Position numbers and translations under genes: made by a program. DNA of 64,000 nucleotides from an uncultured Brevundimonas sp. GTDB taxonomy: Bacteria; Pseudomonadota; Alphaproteobacteria; Caulobacterales; Caulobacteraceae. Below, one piece after another: positions 20,161 through 28,741 of the stretch. Positions within the stretch are counted from its first letter, which is position 1. Each line of letters begins with the position of its first letter. The notes beneath the pieces are model-generated. The model saw only the letters and a list, made by a program, of their open reading frames with translations, ran no database searches and was not told the DNA's origin. The stretch covers positions 172,011-236,010 of the forward strand of contig NZ_CALMFB010000070.1 in assembly GCF_937863155.1 (NCBI RefSeq), written 5' to 3'.

Positions 20161-21576
20161 TCAGCCCCGCAGCTTGCGCGTCAGCGCCTCGACGTCGCGC
20201 GCGATCTGTTCGTCGGCGGCCATCAGCTCCTCGATCTTGCGCACGCCGTGCAGGACCGTGGTGTGGTCGCGCCCGCCGAAACGGCGGCCGATGTCGGGAT
20301 AGGAGCGGGTCGTGTGCTGTTTGCACAGATACATGGCGATCTGGCGCGGGCGGGCGACCGAGCGGGTGCGCCGTTCGCTCAGCAGATCGGCCTGCTTCAG
20401 GGCGAAATGCTCGGCCACCGTCTTCTGAATCTCGTCGACCGTGATGCGGCGCTCCGGCCCGCCGCGCAGGGCGGCGCCCAGCAGGGCCTGGGCTTCCTCG
20501 ACCGTCACGTCCGACAGGCGGCGCCCGACGGCGGCGGCCAGGGTGTTCACCGCGCCTTCCAGCTCGCGCATCGAGCCGGGGGTGCGGTCCACCAGACGAT
20601 CCAGAACCTCGGGCTGGGCCTCGCCGGTCACCACGCCCAGGCCGGCCAGGGCCGACAGGCGGTTGCGGGCCACGGCGATCTTCAGGTCGCGGCCGCCCGG
20701 CTCGATCGGGCAGGTCAGGCCGGCGGCCAGGTGGCTGCGCAGGCGCGGCTCGATCTCGCTCATGGCCGTGGGCGGGCGGTCGCCCGACAGGACGATGCGT
20801 TTGCCGTCCTCGATCAGGGCCGTCAGGGTGGACAGCAGTTCTTCCTGAGTGCTGGCCTTGCCGCCCACGAACTGCACATCGTCCAGCAGCAGCATGTCGG
20901 CGCCGCGCAGGCTTTCCTTGAAGGCGGCGGTGGCCCGGTCCTGCATCGCCTTGACGAAGGTCGACAGGAAACGCTCGGCCGTCAGATAGACCACCTTGGC
21001 GTCGGGGCGCAGGCGCTGGGCCTCCCAGGCGATGGCGTTCAGCAGGTGGGTCTTGCCGTAGCCATAGGGGCCGCAGAAGAAGATCGGGTTGAAATGGCCG
21101 TCGGCCCAGCTGGCCGTCTGGCGCGCGATGGCCAGGGCGAAGGCGTTGCTGTCGCCCTGAACGAAGCTGTCGAAGGTCAGCCGGTCCTGCAGGCCCGCCG
21201 CGCGCACGGCGCGGGCGCCGTCGGTGACCGGGGCCGAGATCGGGCCAGACAGGGCCATCGGCTGAAGGCCCGCGGGCGCGGCGGCGGCCATGGCGGCGGC
21301 CGGCGGGGCCGACCCCACCTCGGCCCGGCAGCGCACGTCCAGCCGGCGGTTCAGGCCGTCCAGGCCCAGCCACAGCTCGTTCATGCGGCGCAGGGCGTTC
21401 TTGCGCACCCAGTCGCGGGCATAGGCGGTGGGCGTGACCAGCACCAGCTGGCCGGCGCCGTCCACGCGCACGGCGGACGGGGCGATATAGGAGCTGAAGG
21501 GCCCTTCGCCGATCTCGGCGCGCAGGCGCGTGGCGGCCTCGCTCCAGATGCGGTCGGGATCCGTCATTCCAGACAT
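20161..21576 (-). CDS. dnaA: Chromosomal replication initiator DnaA
   Basis: AAA+ initiator that binds DnaA boxes and opens the origin. With a start at 21576 it has 471 residues. It shows the N-terminal domain, a short linker, Walker A GPYGYGKTHLLNA (about 165-177), Walker B MLLLDDVQFVGGK (about 226-238) and the C-terminal DNA-binding domain with RPRQIAMYLCKQHTTRSYPDIGRRFGGRDHTTV, including the signature helix near 435. The alternative start at 21594 adds six residues; frame-open sequence further upstream (to 21765) is rich in odd residues and is probably leader. Likely regulated by methylation and nutrient state, see the upstream region. Confidence 0.97.
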   Translation of the reverse strand: MSGMTDPDRIWSEAATRLRAEIGEGPFSSYIAPSAVRVDGAGQLVLVTPTAYARDWVRKNALRRMNELWLGLDGLNRRLDVRCRAEVGSAPPAAAMAAAAPAGLQPMALSGPISAPVTDGARAVRAAGLQDRLTFDSFVQGDSNAFALAIARQTASWADGHFNPIFFCGPYGYGKTHLLNAIAWEAQRLRPDAKVVYLTAERFLSTFVKAMQDRATAAFKESLRGADMLLLDDVQFVGGKASTQEELLSTLTALIEDGKRIVLSGDRPPTAMSEIEPRLRSHLAAGLTCPIEPGGRDLKIAVARNRLSALAGLGVVTGEAQPEVLDRLVDRTPGSMRELEGAVNTLAAAVGRRLSDVTVEEAQALLGAALRGGPERRITVDEIQKTVAEHFALKQADLLSERRTRSVARPRQIAMYLCKQHTTRSYPDIGRRFGGRDHTTVLHGVRKIEELMAADEQIARDVEALTRKLRG

Positions 21577-22044
21577 CGCCGTAGCCCCCGTCATGGTCAC
21601 CCGCCCTCCAGCGCAGAAAGTCATCCAACCGAACCGACGCGCCTTCGAGGACCGATCCGCCGGGGACGACTTCTCCTGTCCGGCGAAACGGGTTTCGCCG
21701 GCGGGGCCGTACTCTCGAACAGACAATCCCCCGCGACGCGAAACATCGTTCCGCGCCGTCTTCATCCGTAGGAGGATGGAAGGGCGTTAGAGGCTCAACT
21801 TACGCCCGGCGGGAGAGCGGTCAACGCAGATTCTCGACCTGATTCGAAGTTAAATTTGTTGACTCCGGTAAAGCCCCCGACGGCTTGGGAAAATGTCTCT
21901 TTCGCCACATTGGCGAGTACGATTTTCAGGTCGAGCGCTTAGACGCGGATGTGCGAACGGCGAGGGAGCCGATGCGCCCTCGCCGTTGAAATCATTCGAC
22001 TTTCATGTGACCGGCCGGTGAAGGCCCGTCCGCAGGCGGCCGGA
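21577..22044 (-). promoter_or_regulatory. dnaA upstream region with promoter and three GANTC sites
   Basis: A 468-base stretch without a gene. On the minus strand a -35-like TTGACC (21819-21824) and -10-like TAAGTT (21797-21802) with a 16-base spacer could drive dnaA, leaving a leader of about 200 bases. Three CcrM sites, GATTC at 21829-21833 and 21841-21845 and GACTC at 21861-21865, lie just upstream within 37 bases. In Caulobacter GANTC methylation is known to affect dnaA transcription. The part near 21956-21987 holds the rpsT hairpin. No DnaA box was found by eye. Confidence 0.6.
21956..21987 (-). terminator. Hairpin after rpsT
   Basis: An 11-bp perfect inverted repeat, AACGGCGAGGG (21956-21966) and CCCTCGCCGTT (21977-21987), with a ten-base loop, lies about 58 bases downstream of the rpsT stop. 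No strong T-run follows on the minus strand, so it may be a stabilising or rho-assisted end rather than a classic terminator. Confidence 0.6.
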
Positions 22045-22314
22045 TCAGGCGGCGGCCATTTTCTTCAGCTGAGCCGCCAGACGCGACACCTTGCGCGAGC
22101 CGGTGTTCTTGTGAACCACGCCCTTGGAGACGGCGCGCATCAGTTCCGACTGGGCCTCGACGAAGGCGGTCTTGGCGGCCGCCTGGTCGCCGCCCGAAAC
22201 GGCTTCCTGGAACTTACGCAGGAAGGTGCGGACGCGCGTACGGCGCGCCTTGTTCACTTCGGTGCGGGCTTCGATCTTGCGGATCGCTTTGCGGGCGCCG
22301 GGGTTGTTGGCCAT
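22045..22314 (-). CDS. rpsT: 30S ribosomal protein S20
   Basis: Primary-binding 16S rRNA protein of the small subunit. The 89-residue basic helical protein reads [69 protein letters not shown], all canonical for S20. Length is normal. Its position upstream of dnaA and next to an enoyl-CoA hydratase matches the Caulobacter chromosome. A promoter and a terminator-like hairpin lie in the leader, so the gene may be attenuated or autoregulated, as S20 is in E. coli by translation. Confidence 0.97.
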   Translation of the reverse strand: MANNPGARKAIRKIEARTEVNKARRTRVRTFLRKFQEAVSGGDQAAAKTAFVEAQSELMRAVSKGVVHKNTGSRKVSRLAAQLKKMAAA

Positions 22315-22333
22315 CAGTCAAACCTTCGAACGG

Positions 22334-22362
22334 AAAACGCCGTAGACCACACGTCCACGGCG
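22334..22362 (-). promoter_or_regulatory. Terminator-like hairpin in the rpsT leader
   Basis: On the minus strand the 10-bp stem CGCCGTGGAC and GTCTACGGCG (one G-U pair, loop of five bases) is followed directly by TTTT. It sits about 20 bases before the rpsT ATG and downstream of the likely promoter at 22384-22412. This looks like an intrinsic terminator used as an attenuator, or an S20-binding structure. If rpsT had a closer promoter, it could instead end upstream transcription. Confidence 0.6.
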
Positions 22363-22383
22363 CAGAAATCTCAAGAGCGCGCG

Positions 22384-22412
22384 GCTATAGCGGAATGGGG
22401 CGCGGGGATCAA
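22384..22412 (-). promoter_or_regulatory. Probable rpsT promoter
   Basis: On the minus strand a -35-like TTGATC (22407-22412) and a -10-like TATAGC (22384-22389) are separated by 17 bases. Distance to the rpsT ATG is about 70 bases. Spacing fits the sigma-70 class; the match is by eye. Confidence 0.5.
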
Positions 22413-22422
22413 GGGTCGGAAG

Positions 22423-22540
22423 AAGGTCGTAGGTCTTAGGCAGAAGGCAGTAGGCAGTAGGAGGTTGCGGCTCTGACCGTGGCGGGTGTTCGCAGGCGGG
22501 GCCGCATCGTCCCTACTGCCTAAGACCTACTGCCTACCGC

Positions 22541-22553
<13 letters not shown>
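22423..22553. repeat. Degenerate heptamer repeats in inverted arrays
   Basis: Left arm 22423-22462 is a run of 7-base units of the form AGGNNNT (for example AGGTCTT, AGGCAGT). Right arm about 22511-22551 carries the complementary units (CTACTGC, CTAAGAC, CTACCGC). The end of the right arm overlaps the last codons and stop of the enoyl-CoA hydratase gene. The architecture resembles 4543-4697 but with a different unit. Confidence 0.85.
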
Positions 22554-23329
<776 letters not shown>

Positions 23330-23385
23330 GGGGGCCTCCTGTTTCGCGCGCCCGGTCTAGCGGCTCGTGGGCGGCGGGGAAACCG

Positions 23386-23835
23386 TCAGCCGCGCGGCAT
23401 CAGCGCCAGGGTCAGGCCGGCGCGGGTCAGTTCGGCGATCACCACCATGGCCAAAAGGGCGTTGGCCAGCACCGCCTGGCCACGCGCGGCGCCCAGACCC
23501 AGGTCCGCCCCCATGCCTGCCGCGATCGCCAGCACCGCCGCCGCCAGCAGGACCAGGCCGACCAGCAGCATCAGCGCCACATGCCCGGCCTTCAGCGCGG
23601 CCATCAGGGTGGGGCCGTCGTCCAGCGCCCGCATGCGTCGCCGCAACAGCCAGGCGACCGCGCCGCTCAGCACCGTCTCGGCCACCAGCACCACCGCCAG
23701 AGCGCCCACGAACCAATAGACCAGCCCGCCCACGTCTCCGTCCCGAACGGCCAGGGCGACGCGCGCGAAATAGGCGCCCCAGACCAGAACGCCGACCAGC
23801 AGGCTGATCCAAAGATGAAGGCGGCGACGGTTCAC
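23386..23835 (-). CDS. Small multi-span membrane protein
   Basis: Function unknown. The 149-residue protein has four hydrophobic segments (about 7-29, 38-62, 82-105 and 115-142), a basic RRRMRALDDG loop between spans two and three, and no recognisable catalytic motif. It starts 15 bases after the mutM stop and is followed by the hydratase gene 56 bases on, so the three may share a transcript. I see no signs of recent transfer. Confidence 0.75.
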   Translation of the reverse strand: MNRRRLHLWISLLVGVLVWGAYFARVALAVRDGDVGGLVYWFVGALAVVLVAETVLSGAVAWLLRRRMRALDDGPTLMAALKAGHVALMLLVGLVLLAAAVLAIAAGMGADLGLGAARGQAVLANALLAMVVIAELTRAGLTLALMPRG

Positions 23836-23850
23836 GGTCTGATCCCTTTG

Positions 23851-24714
23851 TCAGGCCTTCTGGCAGGTCGGGCAGAAGAAGGTCGACCGACCGCCCTGCA
23901 CGATCCGCGCCACCGCGCCGCCGCAAGCCGCGCCGCGGCACGGCTGGCCCTCGCGGCCATAGACGTCGAAATTGTGCTGGAAATAGCCCTGACCGCCCTC
24001 GGCGTTGGCGAAGTCGCGCAAGGTGGACCCGCCCGCCGTGATGGCGTCGTTCAGCACGTCGCGGATGGCGACCACCAGTCGTTCCAGCTTCGGCCGAGAC
24101 ACCGCGCCCGCCGCCGTCAGGGGCGAAATCCCCGCCCGATACAGCGCCTCGCACACATAGATGTTGCCCAGGCCCGCCACGATCCTCTGGTCCAGCAGGC
24201 TGACCTTGACGTTCTGCCTGCGCCCCTCGAACGCCTGCGCCAGATGCGCGGCCGAAAAGCCGTTGCCCAGCGGCTCCGGTCCCAGGCTCGAGAACCAGGG
24301 ATGGGCCGAAACCGCATCGGTGGGGATCAGTCCCATGAAGCCGAACCGGCGCGCATCGGCATAGCCGACCCGCGTGGTCGCCGCCGTCGTTGCGGCGCAC
24401 AGGCTGAGGTGTTCGTGCTTGGCGCCGATGGGGGCGTCGTCCTCGAACTCGCCCACCTCCTGACCGTCCAGGGTGAAGCGGCCGGTCATGCCCAGGTGGG
24501 TCACCCAGGTTTCGCCGGTCGACAGCGGGAACAGCAGATATTTGGCCCGCCGGTCCAGCCGCAGAACCGTGGCCCCGTCCAGCCGTTCGGTGAACCGCTC
24601 GGGAAAGGGAAAGCGCAGGTCCGGCCGGTTCTGGCGCACGCGGCCCAGCCGGGCGCCCGTCAGAACAGGCTCCAGGCCCCGGCGCACGGTTTCGACTTCG
24701 GGAAGCTCGGGCAT
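23851..24714 (-). CDS. mutM: Formamidopyrimidine-DNA glycosylase
   Basis: Base-excision enzyme that removes 8-oxoguanine and ring-opened purines. The 287-residue protein starts PELPEVETVRRGLEPVL after the initiator Met; Pro2 is the catalytic nucleophile and Glu3 the partner. The DNA-binding helix-two-turn-helix lies near VAGLGNIYVCEALYRAGISP (about 178-197). The C-terminal zinc finger is present, CRGAACGGAVARIVQGGRSTFFCPTCQ (four cysteines, about 258-285, written here with intervening residues). Length is typical. In Caulobacter this gene lies in the same order before echA, rpsT and dnaA. Confidence 0.95.
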   Translation of the reverse strand: MPELPEVETVRRGLEPVLTGARLGRVRQNRPDLRFPFPERFTERLDGATVLRLDRRAKYLLFPLSTGETWVTHLGMTGRFTLDGQEVGEFEDDAPIGAKHEHLSLCAATTAATTRVGYADARRFGFMGLIPTDAVSAHPWFSSLGPEPLGNGFSAAHLAQAFEGRRQNVKVSLLDQRIVAGLGNIYVCEALYRAGISPLTAAGAVSRPKLERLVVAIRDVLNDAITAGGSTLRDFANAEGGQGYFQHNFDVYGREGQPCRGAACGGAVARIVQGGRSTFFCPTCQKA

Positions 24715-24880
24715 GGCGTCGATCTAGCGCCTTCATCAACCCGCGCCAAACCCGGGACGGGCACGGACGGGATTTGACCGATCGGTCGCCGGAGTCTCGC
24801 ACGGCCTAAACGGAACGGTGGTCGGGACGTCATTCAGACGCGCCAACCTGTCGGCACGCCACCGGGGGGTAGCGACCGAC

Positions 24881-25648
24881 ATGACCACCACGCCGATTGA
24901 CGCGGCGGCCGCCGCGCGACCGTTCCGCCTGCCGCGCGCGGGGGCGCCGCTTCTGGCCCTGTGCGCCGTCGCGGGCTTCAGCGCGCTTTTCGTCCTGTTT
25001 CCACAGATCGACATCGCCGTCAGCGGCCTGTTCCACGATCCAGCCCAGGGGTTCGCGGCGTCGCACATGCCGGGGCTGAAGCTGCTGCGCAAAAGCTCGA
25101 CCTGGGTGATGGCCGTTTTGCTGGGCCTGGCGCTTTGGCGGCTGTGCCGGGCCTGTCGCGGCGCGGCGGGATCGCGGCTCGGCGTCATGCGGCCGGCCCT
25201 GTGCGTCATGGCCGGGCTGGCGTTGGGGCCGGGACTGCTGGTCAATGCGGTGCTGAAGGAATGGTGGGGCCGGCCGCGTCCGATCCAGGTCGATCTGTTC
25301 GGCGGCGACGCCCCCTTCGCCGCCGCCTGGCGCATCACCGACGCCTGCGCCAGCAACTGCTCCTTCGTCTCGGGCGAGGCCTCCTCGGCAGCCTGGATGG
25401 CCGGGGCGGTGCTGATCCTGGCGCCGGGGCGCATCCTGCTGGCGTCGGGCGTGGCGTTGTATGGGGCGGCCCTGTCGTTGAACCGGCTGGCCTTCGGCGG
25501 GCATTTCCTGTCGGACATCCTGCTGGCCTGGGCCATGACGGGACTGGTTCTGGCGATCCTGCACCGGCTGACGGTCGCCGAAGCCGGGCGAGGCCACGTC
25601 GGTGATTTCCGCGCCCGCTTTCTTGCCTCGACGGCGCCCAGAGCCTAG
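24881..25648 (+). CDS. PAP2-family membrane phosphatase
   Basis: A 255-residue integral membrane phosphatase of the PAP2/LpxE class, acting on phosphate-bearing lipids. The three motifs are KEWWGRPRP (about 126-134), CSFVSGEASSA (about 159-169) and NRLAFGGHFLSD (about 201-212). The second motif reads SGE in place of the common SGH, a variant known in LpxE-like members, so lipid A 1-phosphate or undecaprenyl phosphate are both possible substrates. About six hydrophobic spans. The ATG at 24881 is preferred to an upstream one at 24818 that adds Arg-rich residues. Confidence 0.87.
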   Translation: MTTTPIDAAAAARPFRLPRAGAPLLALCAVAGFSALFVLFPQIDIAVSGLFHDPAQGFAASHMPGLKLLRKSSTWVMAVLLGLALWRLCRACRGAAGSRLGVMRPALCVMAGLALGPGLLVNAVLKEWWGRPRPIQVDLFGGDAPFAAAWRITDACASNCSFVSGEASSAAWMAGAVLILAPGRILLASGVALYGAALSLNRLAFGGHFLSDILLAWAMTGLVLAILHRLTVAEAGRGHVGDFRARFLASTAPRA

Positions 25649-25692
25649 GCAGGGCCGTCGCCGGGGGGCGGCAAGGCCTGTCGGAGGATCAC

Positions 25693-26418
25693 ATGTCGCT
25701 GAGGGAAACGGACGCCGACTGGGCCATCCTGGGCGATGACGAACCCTTCTTCGGCGTGCTGACCCACGAGAAATTCCTGCGCCGCAACCTGACCCCCGAA
25801 ACCCTGGCCGAGTTCTGGGCCTCGGGCGAGGAGGAGATCCAGTATCTGCGCCGCGTGCTGGTGCGCCATTTCGGAGAGTTCGAGGCCGGGCACGCCGTCG
25901 ATTTCGGCTGTGGCGTCGGGCGGCTGGCGCGGGCGCTGGCCCAGGTGGCGGACCGGGTGACCGGCGTGGACGTCTCGCCCGGCATGCTGGCCGAGGCCAA
26001 CCGCCACCGCCTGGCCAACATCACCTATGTCGACCGGCTGACGGACCAGCGGTTCGACTGGATCAATTCGGTCATCGTGTTCCAGCATATTCCGCCGCCG
26101 CGTGGATACGCCCTGTTCGCCGACCTGCTGGGCCGGCTGAACCCCGGCGGGGTGCTGTCGGTGCAGTTCACCCTGTTCAAGGACGAGACCTTCATCGGCC
26201 ATGCGCTGCAGACCGCCCGCCGCGCGGCCTGGGACGGCGAGACCCTGAGGGTGCTGGACGAGGCGCCGCATCCGCCCGGCGCCATGATGATGTACGACTA
26301 TGACCTGAACCGTCTGATGGCCATGATGACCGACCACGGGATCGAGCAGGTCCTGCTGGAGCACACCAACCACGGCGGCTGCCACGGCGCGCGCATCTTC
26401 GGGCGCAAGGTCGGTTAG
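25693..26418 (+). CDS. Class I SAM-dependent methyltransferase
   Basis: A 241-residue Rossmann-fold methyltransferase. The SAM-binding motif is AVDFGCGVGRLARAL (about 73-87), followed by GVDVSPGML and a DWINSVIVFQHIPPPRGYALF motif. A VLSVQFTLFKD strand follows. The substrate is not evident. Its ATG has GGAGGA a few bases ahead. It converges with the next gene, with a four-base overlap of stop codons at 26415-26418. The genomic company (PAP2, ManC, sulfotransferase) hints at glycan or lipid methylation, which is inference. Confidence 0.88.
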   Translation: MSLRETDADWAILGDDEPFFGVLTHEKFLRRNLTPETLAEFWASGEEEIQYLRRVLVRHFGEFEAGHAVDFGCGVGRLARALAQVADRVTGVDVSPGMLAEANRHRLANITYVDRLTDQRFDWINSVIVFQHIPPPRGYALFADLLGRLNPGGVLSVQFTLFKDETFIGHALQTARRAAWDGETLRVLDEAPHPPGAMMMYDYDLNRLMAMMTDHGIEQVLLEHTNHGGCHGARIFGRKVG

Positions 26419-27521
26419 TCGACGGCCGTGAAGGCGTAGACGGTGGCGTAATGGCTATCGCTGCTGGGGTGTTTGACGCCCTGGAATCCGGCCCGCGCGA
26501 ACAGATCGAACAGATAGGGCTCCTGGAACCCCAGCTCCATCCAGCCCCTCTGGCGCATGATGGCCACGTTCTCGGCGTCCATCCGCACGCCCCAGGCATA
26601 GGGCGTGATCGGGTCGTCGGTCGGCAGAATCGGCTCGCCGCCCAACAGGATGCGCCCGCCGGGTTTCAGCAGGGTCTTCAGCTTCGGCAGGACGGCGTGA
26701 ACGTCCAGGCAGTGATGGAAGCTCTCGTAGAAATAGATCAGGTCATAGGCCGCCGCCTGACCGGCCGGATTGTCGCCAAAGGCGCCGACATGGGCCTTCA
26801 GCTCGACCTGATACCGCGCCGCCAGCTGGTCCACCGCCGCACAGAAGGCGGGGTTCACATCGACCGTATCCACCCGCACGCCGGTGCGGGCGAAGGCCAG
26901 GGCGATCTGGCCGAAACCGGCGCCGTATTCCAGCGCCCGGTCGCCGGCGCGCAGATCGGCCAGCTTCAGCAACCGGCCCATGCCCATCAGGTGATCGCCG
27001 GCGATGGCGCTGCTGCGGGTGGCGTAGAAGGCGGGGCGCAGAACGGCGTCCATGGCCCCGATCTCGGGGGTGTCCTCGTCGCTGGCGGCGTCATAGTCGG
27101 CCCGGCCGGTGATGCGCGACCACAGGGCCAGCTGCTGCGCCCGATGCTCGGGTCCGTCGGGGTCCAGGTCCAGGCGGAAACCTTCGGGCAGGCGGAACAC
27201 CGCGCGCTTGACCGCCGGGGCCCAGGCCGGGTCGTTCAAGGCGGTCCAGGCGGCGTCGATCTGATCCAGGTCCAGCAGGGGCCGGGGGCCGGTCAGCAGC
27301 CACTGACGATGCTCTTCGCTGTCTCGGAAGGCGGCGCACAGATCGTCGAAATCCAGCCCCTGGGCCACACGTTCGGTCCAATAGGCCAGGCCGCCTTCGT
27401 CCGCTTCGCGCCCCAGAAAAGCGTCGTAGCACAGGGCCACATCCGACGGCTGGGCCGGCGCCGCATCCGGCGCGGCGCGACGGGCGCGCAGGGCCTGGGC
27501 CGAGGGCGACAGGCCGATCAT
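26415..27521 (-). CDS. DUF4214 domain fused to methyltransferase
   Basis: A 368-residue two-domain protein. The N-terminal region (about 25-70) has the DUF4214 signature YDAFLGREADEGGLAYW and FDDLCAAFRDSEEH, usually found in extracellular glycan-linked proteins. The C-terminal domain (about 150-360) is a class I methyltransferase with LEYGAGFGQIALAFARTG and DLIYFYESFHHCLD. The ATG overlaps the upstream ManC-type stop by four bases, so the two are coupled. The combination with a mannose-nucleotide enzyme suggests methylation of a sugar or glycan; the sequence does not name the substrate. Confidence 0.87.
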   Translation of the reverse strand: MIGLSPSAQALRARRAAPDAAPAQPSDVALCYDAFLGREADEGGLAYWTERVAQGLDFDDLCAAFRDSEEHRQWLLTGPRPLLDLDQIDAAWTALNDPAWAPAVKRAVFRLPEGFRLDLDPDGPEHRAQQLALWSRITGRADYDAASDEDTPEIGAMDAVLRPAFYATRSSAIAGDHLMGMGRLLKLADLRAGDRALEYGAGFGQIALAFARTGVRVDTVDVNPAFCAAVDQLAARYQVELKAHVGAFGDNPAGQAAAYDLIYFYESFHHCLDVHAVLPKLKTLLKPGGRILLGGEPILPTDDPITPYAWGVRMDAENVAIMRQRGWMELGFQEPYLFDLFARAGFQGVKHPSSDSHYATVYAFTAVD

Positions 27522-28597
27522 TGCAGGGTTCCGGCAGGGCCTGCAGGAACCGCATCCTCGACATCGAAATCCAGCCGTCCGGGCGCCACCGCCTTCAGCG
27601 CCTCGACCACGCCCTTGACGTCCTGGGCGCGGTTCAGGTCGCAGACCAGCACGGCGTCCTTCTCGACGATGATGGCCAGGTCGCGCACGCCGACGGCGGC
27701 GACCACCATGCCTTCGGGCGCGCGGATCAGGCAGTTCTCGCCGTCCAGCACCAGCTGGGTTCCGGCCGAGCCGGCGCCGGTGGCGGCGATGGCGTCCCAG
27801 GCGCCCAGGTCGGACCATTCGAAATCCACCTCCAGCACGCTGGCGGCGTCGGTCTTCTCCATGACCGCATAGTCGATGGAGATCTTGGGCGCGGCGCGGA
27901 AGACGTCGGTCAGGGCGGTGGCCTCGCCGTCCGGCAGGGCGGCCTGGGCGGCGGCCAGAACCTGGGGCGCATGGCGGTTCAGCTGATCCACCAGAGTGGC
28001 GGCCGAGACGATGAAATTGCCGCTGTTCCACAGATAGCCGGCGCCGATATAGGCCTCGGCCGTCGCCGCATCCGGCTTTTCGACAAAGGCGTCCACGGCG
28101 CTGAGGCCCCGCCCGGCCGGCTTGATATAGCCATAGGCCGACGACGGATCGCGCGGCCGCACCCCCAGGGTCACGATGCGGGCGGCCGCGGTCGCCGCCT
28201 CGGCCGCCTCGCGCACGGCGCGGCGGAAGGCGTCATGGTCGGGGATGAAATGGTCCGAGGCGACGAAGGCGGCCACGCCCTGCGGATCGCGCGCGGCGAT
28301 CCAGGCGGCGGCGGCGGCCATGGCCGGGGCGGAATCGCGCGGTTCCGGCTCCAGCAGCACGGTCGCCTCGACGCCCAGATCGGCCAGCTGACGGTCGATC
28401 CAGCCGGCATGGGCGACGCCCGCCACCACCACCAGACGCCCGGCGCCGGACGCCAGGGGCGCGCATCGGGCCACCGTCTCCTGGAACAGCGAGCGTTCGC
28501 CCACCAGGGCCAGGAACTGCTTGGGCCGCGACGGGCGCGAGGCGGGCCACAGACGGGCGCCGGCGCCGCCGCACATGATGACGGGATAAAGAGCCAT
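27518..28597 (-). CDS. manC: Mannose-1-phosphate guanylyltransferase
   Basis: Makes GDP-mannose from GTP and mannose-1-phosphate for polysaccharide synthesis. The 359-residue protein has the nucleotidyltransferase signature MCGGAGARLWPASRPSRPKQ (about 8-27), FVASDHFIPD (about 110-119), AYGYIKPAG, FVEKPDAATAEAYI and FEWSDLGAWDAI (about 262-273). It lacks the phosphomannose isomerase domain, so it is the single-function type. The start at 28597 is chosen as family-typical; sequence upstream in frame is not. Transcribed with the overlapping DUF4214-methyltransferase gene. Confidence 0.93.
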   Translation of the reverse strand: MALYPVIMCGGAGARLWPASRPSRPKQFLALVGERSLFQETVARCAPLASGAGRLVVVAGVAHAGWIDRQLADLGVEATVLLEPEPRDSAPAMAAAAAWIAARDPQGVAAFVASDHFIPDHDAFRRAVREAAEAATAAARIVTLGVRPRDPSSAYGYIKPAGRGLSAVDAFVEKPDAATAEAYIGAGYLWNSGNFIVSAATLVDQLNRHAPQVLAAAQAALPDGEATALTDVFRAAPKISIDYAVMEKTDAASVLEVDFEWSDLGAWDAIAATGAGSAGTQLVLDGENCLIRAPEGMVVAAVGVRDLAIIVEKDAVLVCDLNRAQDVKGVVEALKAVAPGRLDFDVEDAVPAGPAGTLQ

Positions 28598-28741
28598 CCG
28601 GCCTTCTACTCCACCTGGCATATCGGGCGAAAGACGATGACGCCCCATGGGCGTGTTGCACGGCCGGCCCACGTCTGCGATCAGGCGGGACGCACGGGGT
28701 CTCACTCAGGGGCCTCACTTAAGGGGCGCGCGGGAGGACCC

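Noticed and set aside
21577-21765. Extension of dnaA to an upstream in-frame ATG
   Set aside because: The added 63 residues are Arg/Ser/Gly-rich and unlike DnaA N termini; the normal domain I starts after 21576.
21577-22044. Chromosomal replication origin beside dnaA
   Set aside because: No group of DnaA boxes and no long AT-rich stretch was seen. In Caulobacter the origin lies near hemE, which is not in this window.
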